From: Chloroflexota bacterium
GTDB taxonomy: Bacteria > Chloroflexota > Anaerolineae > Anaerolineales > UBA4823
Direction: 5' to 3'
DNA length: 5,227 nucleotides
NCBI GenBank assembly: GCA_030636125.1
Contig: DAOVXM010000228.1
Location: 1-5,227, forward strand
Of this stretch, positions 1 to 5,184 are shown one piece after another. The notes below the pieces were generated by a model. The model was not told where the DNA came from and ran no database searches. It saw nothing but the letters and a program-made list of their open reading frames with translations. Each line of letters starts with the position of its first letter. The stretch's first letter is position 1. The translations under genes were made by a program, and so were the position numbers.

Positions 1-339
1 TCTATCCCATCGAAACCGGGTACCCCCAACAATCATTACGATATGCTGGATGCCTCTGCTATATCACTTGATATCCGTTCCGGTTCCACCGGTTCTGATC
101 GAACATCCGGGGATATTCAAGTATTTATAAACACGCCATCATTATTAGTGGACCTGGATTATTGGGAAATCGATCCCGCTTGGGATGGTAAAGTTTTCCG
201 TAGTGTTGCTCAGGCGGTACGGCCTCGACGGGACGGCGAAATCCCAAGTCACCTTCATTTCCAGGAACCGATTTCCAAGGGTCATCTTTGCACACGCTTA
301 GTCAATATTGATGGTAAGCGTACTCAATTCATTATCTAA
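1..339 (+). CDS. C-terminal part of an unidentified protein, possibly a DNA methyltransferase/helicase-type C-terminus
   Basis: The reading frame is open from the first base of the window to the TAA at 337-339. The first in-frame ATG is at 43, but the open frame continues upstream of it, so this is most likely the last ~112 residues of a longer protein. No signal peptide or membrane segment is visible. The most distinctive stretch is DYWEIDPAWDGKVFRS followed by QAVRPRRDGEI, and the protein ends in an alternating hydrophobic strand (LVNIDGKRTQFII). The YW-D-W-G-FRS-Q-RPR pattern reminds me of the C-terminal region of some large restriction-modification methylases or associated helicases. That is recollection from pattern only and is weak. 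The stop codon TAAGGGG overlaps the ribosome site of the next gene, 12 nt away, so the two are probably cotranscribed. No function is assigned firmly. Confidence 0.6.
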   Translation, partial: SIPSKPGTPNNHYDMLDASAISLDIRSGSTGSDRTSGDIQVFINTPSLLVDLDYWEIDPAWDGKVFRSVAQAVRPRRDGEIPSHLHFQEPISKGHLCTRLVNIDGKRTQFII

Positions 340-344
340 GGGGT
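338..344 (+). promoter_or_regulatory. Ribosome binding site for the kinase-nucleotidyltransferase fusion
   Basis: AAGGGGT overlaps the TAA stop of the upstream gene and lies 7 nt before the GTG at 352. This supports GTG 352 as the start and suggests translational coupling to the upstream gene. Confidence 0.7.
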
Positions 345-351
345 AAAACAA

Positions 352-2271
352 GTGAAGCTGTTTGTACCGGGAAGAATTTGCCTGTTTGGTGAGCACTCCG
401 ACTGGGCAGGTGGCTACCGGCGAATTAATGCTGATATTGAGAGAGGCTATACCTTGATCTGCGGAACAGATCAAGGTATTTACGCTCTGGTCGAGTCTCA
501 CCCAAACTCATTGGTATTGACCTCTACTACACAAACTGGCGAGCATCTTGGTCCTGTTGAAATTCCCATGGATGCGCAAGTTTTGTTGGAAATTGCCCAG
601 CAGGGGGGATTTTGGAGTTATATCGCTGGCGTTGCGTACCAAGCTCTTACCAACTATCACGTGCGGGGCTTGGTGATCGATAACTATAAAACGGATCTGC
701 CAATCAAAAAGGGACTTTCATCGAGTGCGGCGATTTGTGTGCTGGCGGCGCGGGCTTTTAACCGGGTTTATGATTTGAAACTAACCGTTCGAGGCGAAAT
801 GGAACTGGCATATTTGGGTGAAATAACCACACCATCTCGTTGTGGTCGTATGGACCAGGGTTGCGCTTTTGGAAATCGACCGGTGCTGATGACCTTCGAT
901 GGAGACCGCCTGGAAACAGAAGAATTGCTAGTAAATCAGGATTTGTATTATGTAATTGTGGATCTTGAAGCCAAAAAAGACACAACTGAAATACTAAAAC
1001 GTTTGAACCGTTGCTATCCATTCGCTGAAAATGATATTGAACGTGGCGTGCAGGAATTACTCGGCCCAGTGAACAAGCGCATTGTTCATCAAGCTGTGGA
1101 TGCTTTGCGTGATTCGGACCCACAACGATTGGGGACGTTAATGCTGGAAGCACAGGCGTTTTTTGACCGATACGCTATACCTGCCTGTCCGGAAGAATTA
1201 ACTGCGCCCATCCTCCATCATGTTTTAAATTATGAACCACTGAAGCCCCATATATGGGGAGGCAAAGGGGTTGGGTCGCAAGGTGATGGTAGCGTCCAGT
1301 TTGTCGCTAGGAGTGAGGCTGATCAGCAAGCTGTAATCGAAATTGTTGAACGAGACCTGGGTATGAATGGCGCAAAGTTGACCGTGCGCCCAGGTTTGAA
1401 AGTTCGCAAAGCTGTTATCCCTGCTGCCGGTTTTGGGACACGGCTTTTCCCGGCTACCAAAGCTATCAAGAAAGAACTTTTCCCCATCATCGATCGTGAT
1501 GGAATTGCCAAACCCGCAATTCTATTGATTATCGAGGAGGTATTGGAAGCTGGGCTTGAAGAGGTAATCGTTATCGTACAGGAAGATGATTGTGATGCAT
1601 TTCGTTCATTTTTCAACACACCTATTTCTATTGAAAATTTCAATAAGCTCCCCGCGCCTTTCCAAGATTACGCTAAACAGATTTTAGATATTGGAAGGCG
1701 TGTTTCCTTTGCGATCCAAACAACCCAGGAGGGGTTTGGACATGCGGTCTACTGTGCGCGGGATATGTTGGGGGAGGAACCGTTCCTGCTTATGCTAGGT
1801 GATCACTTATATCGGTCAAACGGAGACCAATCCTGTACTCGTCAATTGCTGGATGCTTACCAACAACATGGCATTAGCATATTAGGCTTGCGACGCACAC
1901 TCGAAGATCAGATTGCCAACTTTGGGACTGTTGGAGGATTTTGGATTGAAGAAAACAGGTTATTAAACGTTACCGAATTTTCCGAGAAGCCAACTATTGA
2001 TTATGCACAATCAAATTTGCGTGTGCCTGGATTGCCGGATGGCGAGTATCTGACCGTATTCGGCCAGTATATTCTTCAACCAAAAATATTCGATTTTCTG
2101 GAGGAACATATAAAGAATAACGTGCGTGAACGAGGGGAGTTCCAGCTAACTTCTGCACTGGATCGGTTGCGGAGAGAGGGTGGTTTTTTGGGCTTAATGA
2201 TGGAGGGGCAGCGCTACGACATCGGTTTGCCAGAACATTATATAGAAACTTTACAAACCTATCTTAAATAA
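352..2271 (+). CDS. Bifunctional GHMP sugar kinase / sugar-1-phosphate nucleotidyltransferase fusion
   Basis: This 639-residue cytosolic protein starts at GTG. Residues 1-~345 form a full GHMP kinase close to galactokinase: GRICLFGEHSDWAGG (8-22) keeps the Arg, Glu-His and Asp spacing of GalK (R8, E14, H15, D17), GLSSSAA (121-127) is the ATP loop, CGRMDQG (164-170) carries the probable catalytic base D168, and GGKGVGSQGDG (303-313) is the third motif. Residues ~352-639 form a full-length GalU/RmlA-type nucleotidyltransferase: AAGFGTRLFPATK (358-370), GFGHAV (461-466), GDHLY (483-487, metal-binding D484), SEKP (544-547), GEFQLTSA and RYDIG (D623). The usual AIPKE of GalU is AIKKE here (K373 in place of Pro). 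The expected route is free sugar + ATP to sugar-1-phosphate, then with UTP or another NTP to NDP-sugar. The sugar is not evident; galactose, a uronic acid or arabinose are candidates. No frameshift is seen between the domains. Confidence 0.9.
   Translation: MKLFVPGRICLFGEHSDWAGGYRRINADIERGYTLICGTDQGIYALVESHPNSLVLTSTTQTGEHLGPVEIPMDAQVLLEIAQQGGFWSYIAGVAYQALTNYHVRGLVIDNYKTDLPIKKGLSSSAAICVLAARAFNRVYDLKLTVRGEMELAYLGEITTPSRCGRMDQGCAFGNRPVLMTFDGDRLETEELLVNQDLYYVIVDLEAKKDTTEILKRLNRCYPFAENDIERGVQELLGPVNKRIVHQAVDALRDSDPQRLGTLMLEAQAFFDRYAIPACPEELTAPILHHVLNYEPLKPHIWGGKGVGSQGDGSVQFVARSEADQQAVIEIVERDLGMNGAKLTVRPGLKVRKAVIPAAGFGTRLFPATKAIKKELFPIIDRDGIAKPAILLIIEEVLEAGLEEVIVIVQEDDCDAFRSFFNTPISIENFNKLPAPFQDYAKQILDIGRRVSFAIQTTQEGFGHAVYCARDMLGEEPFLLMLGDHLYRSNGDQSCTRQLLDAYQQHGISILGLRRTLEDQIANFGTVGGFWIEENRLLNVTEFSEKPTIDYAQSNLRVPGLPDGEYLTVFGQYILQPKIFDFLEEHIKNNVRERGEFQLTSALDRLRREGGFLGLMMEGQRYDIGLPEHYIETLQTYLK
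449..479 (+). repeat. 13-bp perfect inverted repeat inside the fusion gene
   Basis: ATACCTTGATCTG (449-461) is exactly complementary to CAGATCAAGGTAT (467-479), separated by the 5-nt loop CGGAA. In the mRNA this is a strong hairpin about 100 nt after the start codon. No U-run follows, so it is not an intrinsic terminator. It encodes roughly residues 33-43 (GYTLICGTDQGIY region). Confidence 0.85.
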
Positions 2272-2296
2272 AGGAGTTACGCCGGTGAAGTGGTGA
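2271..2296 (+). other. Orphan Shine-Dalgarno with a three-codon ORF
   Basis: AAGGAG (2271-2276) begins on the last base of the fusion gene's stop codon. Eight nt later comes GTG AAG TGG TGA (2285-2296). This looks like a translation start with almost no gene behind it: either a minimal ORF or the remnant of a lost operon member. The rest of 2297-2340 shows nothing recognisable. Confidence 0.35.
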
Positions 2297-2324
2297 GGGA
2301 GTTTTCCTCGCTGAACTGCGTAAG

Positions 2325-2361
2325 GCCTAAAATAAATAAAACGCCCTTGGGGGCGTCGAAG
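2325..2361 (-). terminator. Intrinsic terminator between convergent genes
   Basis: The perfect stem ACGCCC (2341-2346) / GGGCGT (2351-2356) has a TTGG loop. Read on the minus strand, the stem is followed by TTTTATTTATTTTA, a good U-rich tail for the regulator gene that ends at 2365. Read on the plus strand, the tail is CGAAGTTTTT, weaker but possibly enough to stop the fusion-gene transcript as well. Confidence 0.7.
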
Positions 2362-2364
2362 TTT

Positions 2365-3024
2365 TTAGACATCTAGCCTGTATCCAACCCCACGGATGGT
2401 TTTTAGATATTCAGGATTACGCGGATCCTTTTCAATCGCGCGGCGTAACCAGCTTATATGAACATCAAGTGTACGCGTATCGCCGATATATTCGGTGTTC
2501 CAAACCTTCCTGAATAGTTGCTCGCGCTCCACAACCTCTCCAGGGTGACGCATTAACATTTCTAAAATTTGTGAAAGACGTGGTGTTAAGCGCGCTTCAC
2601 GGCCTTTACATTTTACACGTTTTAGTTCTAAGTCTAAGTGGATTGGTCCGGCATCAAGGGTTTTATTCCCATCCCCAGGTAGCAACCGTACTATTCGGTT
2701 TAGAAGTTTTCGAGATGTAAAAGGTAATGTCAGTACAACAGTAGCATTGGCTTCTTCTATAACTGGTCGATCAGCGCTAGCTATTAGAATGATTGGTAAA
2801 TTTTCTATACTACCACGCAGAGATCGACAAATTCGTTTCCCACTCGTGCGCATAGATGCGGCGTTTATAATAACTATGTCTGGACTGATTCCGGAGAGCC
2901 TCTCCAATGCGGCGGCTCCAGTTGGGACAACATCGACGTAATAACCTTTTTTTCGTACGCTGGGTATAAAAGACGGGCTTTCAGCCCGTCGACCTTCGAT
3001 CCATAAAATACAAGCGTTTTGCAC
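2365..3024 (-). CDS. OmpR/PhoB-type winged-helix regulator with a degenerate receiver domain
   Basis: The protein is 219 residues, with a GTG start at 3024-3022 preceded by AGAGG 7 nt upstream. Residues 4-115 have the shape of a response-regulator receiver (ILWIEG, then GYYVDVVPTGAAALE, then PDIVIINA, then LPIILIA, then LTLPF), but the phosphorylation residues are gone. The acceptor Asp is N54, the acidic pair is E10-G11, and the conserved Lys before Pro-Phe is L100. The stretch between strands 4 and 5 is about 8 residues shorter than usual, so helix 4 is reduced. Residues ~124-219 are an intact winged-helix DNA-binding domain: LTPRLSQILEMLMRHPGEVV, the recognition region TRTLDVHISWLRRAIE, and the wing TIRGVGYRL. 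It is probably a phosphorylation-independent transcription factor. No sensor kinase gene is adjacent. It is divergent from the DUF151-dnaB unit and may regulate itself or that unit. Confidence 0.9.
   Translation of the reverse strand: MQNACILWIEGRRAESPSFIPSVRKKGYYVDVVPTGAAALERLSGISPDIVIINAASMRTSGKRICRSLRGSIENLPIILIASADRPVIEEANATVVLTLPFTSRKLLNRIVRLLPGDGNKTLDAGPIHLDLELKRVKCKGREARLTPRLSQILEMLMRHPGEVVEREQLFRKVWNTEYIGDTRTLDVHISWLRRAIEKDPRNPEYLKTIRGVGYRLDV
2972..2990 (-). repeat. 8-bp perfect hairpin followed by a T-run in the regulator's 5' coding region
   Basis: GACGGGCT (2972-2979) and AGCCCGTC (2983-2990) pair perfectly around a 3-nt loop. On the minus (coding) strand the stem is followed by TTTTATA, which looks like an intrinsic terminator about 35 nt into the coding sequence. 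It encodes about RRAESP (12-17). It may be an attenuator, a dispersed palindromic repeat, or coincidence. Confidence 0.6.
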
Positions 3025-3062
3025 GAATTATCCTCTTTGGCGATTTTTCTCCAGCGAAATCT

Positions 3063-3131
3063 TAATGTTAAAAAAATTATACCCGCGTTCAGTTTAACTT
3101 GCAAATAAAAAAGGGTGATTTTTTAACATTA
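3063..3131. repeat. 13-bp inverted repeat bracketing the regulator promoter
   Basis: TAATGTTAAAAAA (3063-3075) is exactly complementary to TTTTTTAACATTA (3119-3131). One arm covers the predicted transcription start of the minus-strand regulator and the other lies just upstream of its -35 box, with centres about 56 bp apart. This is a candidate pair of operator half-sites. Confidence 0.6.
3076..3104 (-). promoter_or_regulatory. Promoter of the regulator gene
   Basis: On the minus strand, TTGCAA (3104-3099) is followed after exactly 17 nt by TATAAT (3081-3076), a near-consensus sigma-70-type promoter. The predicted start lies near 3069, giving a leader of about 45 nt before the GTG at 3024. 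Confidence 0.75.
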
Positions 3132-3161
3132 TCAAGGATATTAATATTTAAGATTGGTTGG

Positions 3162-3190
3162 TTGCATCTGAGAGTACCGCGTGATAGAAT
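3162..3190 (+). promoter_or_regulatory. Promoter of the DUF151-dnaB unit
   Basis: TTGCAT (3162-3167) and TAGAAT (3185-3190) are separated by 17 nt, and TG at 3182-3183 gives an extended -10. The predicted start near 3197 leaves a leader of about 138 nt before the ATG at 3335. It is divergent from the regulator promoter, with the two -35 boxes 57 bp apart across AT-rich DNA that includes the palindrome ATATTAATAT (3138-3147). Confidence 0.7.
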
Positions 3191-3197
3191 ACATACC

Positions 3198-3269
3198 ATG
3201 CTGCTATCCGATGACAATGTCTCAGAGAATGTCGTAATCATGAATACAGCAACTGCTTCGACTAAGTAA
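3198..3269 (+). CDS. Possible 23-codon leaderless ORF in the DUF151 leader
   Basis: ATG at 3198 falls at or next to the predicted transcription start and opens 23 codons ending at TAA 3267-3269. There is no Shine-Dalgarno, so it would have to be translated as a leaderless message. The peptide (MLLSDDNVSEN...) has no recognisable family. It is most likely chance, and is recorded because of its exact position relative to the promoter. The rest of the leader (3270-3334) shows no further gene. Confidence 0.2.
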   Translation: MLLSDDNVSENVVIMNTATASTK

Positions 3270-3334
3270 CCTGAGGCTATGCCAATTGTGATGAATATTC
3301 AGCAGATTACCTGAATTGTAGGGAAAAGTGAGAT

Positions 3335-3895
3335 ATGTCTGAAATGGTAGAAGTGGTCATTGATAGTATTCGTGTCAGCCTCATGTCACAGCAACGTATA
3401 GTAATCTTGCGCGAATTAGACGCAGAACGATATCTTCCTATTTGGATCGGTATTTATGAGGCTGAAGCTATCACCATCGCCTTACAGGAAGTGGAAGTTG
3501 CTCGCCCACTTACCCATGATTTACTTAAAAATATATTCCAAGCCCTTGATGCTCGTATTATAAGGGTAGAGGTCTCTGAGCTGCGCGATGATACTTTCTA
3601 TGGCAATATCGTTGCTGATGTGAATGGAGACACGCTTAATGTCGATGCGCGACCTTCGGATGCGTTGAATTTAGCAGTGCGAGCGCATGTTCCAATTCTG
3701 GTGGCGCGCTCTGTGATGGACACTGCTGGTATTACTCCAGAAGAGGACTTACAAGACGCCCCAGAGGAAATTCTTCATGGTGAAGGAGAGGTTGAAGTTG
3801 GCGAAGAACGCCTCTCCATCTTTGAGGACTTTTTGGACCAATTAGACATAGAGAAATCCGAGGATGACGAAGGGGATAAGGATGATAACGATTGA
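3335..3895 (+). CDS. Bifunctional nuclease (BFN/DUF151) domain protein
   Basis: The protein is 186 residues. Residues ~5-137 match the DUF151 fold known from Thermotoga TM0160 and related proteins: YLPIWIG (33-39), EAEAI (42-46), RPLTHDLL (57-64), DDTFYGN (85-91) and the signature DARPSDALNLAVR (104-116). Plant members of the family are reported to have DNase and RNase activity; the bacterial role is poorly defined. Residues ~136-186 form a strongly acidic tail rich in Asp and Glu (ending EDDEGDKDDND), probably disordered or a protein-contact region. The ATG at 3335 is supported by AGGGA about 10 nt upstream and by alignment of the first strand with the family. It is the first gene behind the promoter at 3162-3190, and its end overlaps a small ORF leading into dnaB, suggesting one expression unit. 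A link to DNA replication is inference from position only. Confidence 0.9.
   Translation: MSEMVEVVIDSIRVSLMSQQRIVILRELDAERYLPIWIGIYEAEAITIALQEVEVARPLTHDLLKNIFQALDARIIRVEVSELRDDTFYGNIVADVNGDTLNVDARPSDALNLAVRAHVPILVARSVMDTAGITPEEDLQDAPEEILHGEGEVEVGEERLSIFEDFLDQLDIEKSEDDEGDKDDND
3870..3875 (+). promoter_or_regulatory. Strong ribosome binding site for the 37-codon bridging ORF
   Basis: AAGGGG lies 6 nt before the ATG at 3882, inside the acidic-tail codons of the DUF151 gene. This is the best ribosome site near the dnaB start; dnaB itself has a pyrimidine-rich stretch upstream instead. Confidence 0.55.
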
Positions 3896-3995
3896 TTATC
3901 TCGCTCGTCAGTTCAGAGCTGAATCCGCCGGGGTTCGCCAGGTAGCCGAGCTGGTGTCCCCGGTCTTTTATATCTTTTCCTGTACATATGAATAA
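3882..3995 (+). CDS. Candidate 37-residue leader/bridging ORF between the DUF151 gene and dnaB
   Basis: The ORF runs from ATG 3882 to TAA 3993-3995. It overlaps the last 14 nt of the DUF151 gene and the first 8 nt of dnaB, in a third frame. A well-spaced AAGGGG precedes it. The peptide (MITIDYLARQFRAESAGVRQ...) is not a family I recognise, so its value may lie in being translated rather than in its product. A ribosome ending at 3995 would sit on the dnaB ATG (TATGAATAA), allowing reinitiation, and a translating ribosome would also melt the hairpin at 3928-3963. The alternative is a chance ORF: 37 codons is short, and the overlap with the DUF151 end may be accidental. Confidence 0.4.
   Translation: MITIDYLARQFRAESAGVRQVAELVSPVFYIFSCTYE
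3928..3978 (+). terminator. GC-rich intrinsic terminator or attenuator before dnaB
   Basis: The outer stem CCGGGG (3928-3933) / CCCCGG (3958-3963) encloses an inner stem CGCCAG (3936-3941) / CTGGTG (3951-3956, one G-U pair) with a 9-nt loop. The tail TCTTTTATATCTTTT follows directly. It ends 9 nt before the dnaB ATG. No good -35 box is seen for a separate dnaB promoter, although TATATC (3969-3974) could be a weak -10. A regulated attenuator is therefore as likely as a simple end of the DUF151 transcript. Confidence 0.65.
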
Positions 3996-5184
3996 TACTA
4001 TCCCTCCTATTGACGATGTAGCGTCTACTCCTCCGGTCATTCCCCATAGTCGCGAGGCCGAGGAGGCAGTATTAGGCTCTATCCTCATTAATCCTGAAGC
4101 TTATTACGATGTCGCTCCCTTCCTGCAAGCGGATGATTTTTATATTCATCGGCACCAATGGATATGGCAAGCTTTTACACACTTACACGAACAACGATCT
4201 CCAATCGATTTTCTCACTGTCAATGAAGAGCTGGATCAGCAAGGCCAGCTGTCTGAAATAGGTGGACCTGCATATCTGACAGCGTTGATCAATAATGTAC
4301 CTACTTCATTGCACGCAGAGGCCTATGGACGGATCATTGAAGAGAACTCTATTCGGCGTCGGATGTTAACTGCTGCCAATGAGATCGCTAAGCTGGCTTA
4401 TCGGGAAGACCATAGTGTCGATTCTGTGATGGATGAGGCTGAAAAAGCCGTTTTCGGTGTTAGCGAACGTCGCATGACGCGCGATCTCCAACCTATCCAG
4501 CAGGCCCTGAGTGAATACTACGACCGTATCGACCAGCTATCAGGTCGTGATGAGGATGTATATGGTGTTCCCACTGGGTTCATTGATTTAGATCGTTTAC
4601 TCATGGGTTTACAGCCCTCTGATTTCATCATTATTGCTGGAAGACCGGGTATGGGTAAGACAGCTTTTATGCTTTCAGCAGCAAAAAATGCTGCCCAAAC
4701 GCATAAAAAACATGTTGCTATTTTCTCGTTGGAGATGTCGAACGAACAGCTCGTCCAACGACTAATTGCTCAGGAGACGGGTATAGATTCTCAGCGACTG
4801 CGCACCGGTAAGCTTGAGGAAGATGAATGGCCGATTTTTACCCATGCCATTGAAGTGCTCAGCGACACTCGAGTTTTTCTGGATGACACGCCAGCGCTTA
4901 CTCCTTTGCAATTACGTACAAAATGTAGGCGATTACATTTGGAATATGGGCTTGACCTGATAATTGTGGATTATTTACAGTTGATGTCAGCAGGCCCGCG
5001 TGTTGAAAATCGTGTCCAAGAGGTATCTTATATTTCACGTAACTTGAAAGTATTAGCGCGTGAATTGAATGTACCTGTACTAGCCGCGGCTCAACTCTCG
5101 CGTGCGATCGAACAGAGGGCTGATAAAGAACCACAATTAAAGGGAGAAAAGCAAGTTTACCCGCCCTTTGTCCCGTCCCGATAG
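3988..5184 (+). CDS. dnaB: Replicative DNA helicase DnaB, C-terminally truncated
   Basis: DnaB is the hexameric 5'-3' helicase that unwinds DNA at the fork and contacts primase. ATG 3988 is the first possible start in frame (a stop lies at 3943-3945) and places the conserved IPHSREAEEAVLGSIL region near residue 20. The N-terminal domain spans ~18-120, the linker ~120-190 and the RecA-like domain starts at ~195. Visible motifs are Walker A GRPGMGKT (218-225), SLEMS (247-251), Walker B IIVDYLQLM (325-333, D328) and AAQLSRAIEQR (~367-377). Family members continue after PQL with a conserved SDLRESGSIEQDAD-type motif and a Lys/Arg-rich arginine-finger segment, to ~440-470 residues. Here the frame passes into unrelated residues (KGEKQVYPPFVPSR) at 385-398 and stops at TAG 5182-5184. 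About 60-80 residues needed for ATP hydrolysis are missing, so this copy would not be a working helicase as read. There is no Shine-Dalgarno; expression may be coupled to the small ORF upstream. Confidence 0.9.
   Translation: MNNTIPPIDDVASTPPVIPHSREAEEAVLGSILINPEAYYDVAPFLQADDFYIHRHQWIWQAFTHLHEQRSPIDFLTVNEELDQQGQLSEIGGPAYLTALINNVPTSLHAEAYGRIIEENSIRRRMLTAANEIAKLAYREDHSVDSVMDEAEKAVFGVSERRMTRDLQPIQQALSEYYDRIDQLSGRDEDVYGVPTGFIDLDRLLMGLQPSDFIIIAGRPGMGKTAFMLSAAKNAAQTHKKHVAIFSLEMSNEQLVQRLIAQETGIDSQRLRTGKLEEDEWPIFTHAIEVLSDTRVFLDDTPALTPLQLRTKCRRLHLEYGLDLIIVDYLQLMSAGPRVENRVQEVSYISRNLKVLARELNVPVLAAAQLSRAIEQRADKEPQLKGEKQVYPPFVPSR

Noticed and set aside
758..1153. 131-codon ORF on the minus strand
   Set aside because: It lies fully inside the kinase domain of the fusion gene, which has clear conserved motifs; the opposite-strand peptide has no recognisable features.
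1323..1643. 106-codon ORF on the minus strand
   Set aside because: It is a shadow of the nucleotidyltransferase signature region on the plus strand, with low-complexity Ser/Thr composition.
2874..3104. 76-codon minus-strand ORF overlapping the regulator start
   Set aside because: It is out of frame with the regulator, overlaps the predicted promoter, and has no ribosome site or family resemblance.
3912..3923. TTCAGAGCTGAA near-palindrome as an operator
   Set aside because: The arms are only 5 bp with a 2-nt centre; too short to separate from chance without comparative data.
3732..4088. 118-codon minus-strand ORF across the DUF151-dnaB junction
   Set aside because: It is antisense to two well-supported genes and to the terminator hairpin, with no motifs seen.
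4229..4250. AGCTGG/CCAGCT inverted repeat in dnaB
   Set aside because: A 6-bp stem with a 10-nt loop in coding sequence is expected by chance.
5102..5115. GTGCG at 5102 as the 5' end of a group II intron
   Set aside because: These bases encode the conserved Ser-Arg-Ala-Ile-Glu-Gln-Arg of DnaB and the coding match continues about 30 nt beyond, so it is ordinary coding sequence.
5101..5184. Intein inserted in dnaB, a common intein host
   Set aside because: After residue 384 there is no intein-type start (Cys/Ser plus splicing-domain blocks) and the frame stops within 14 residues.
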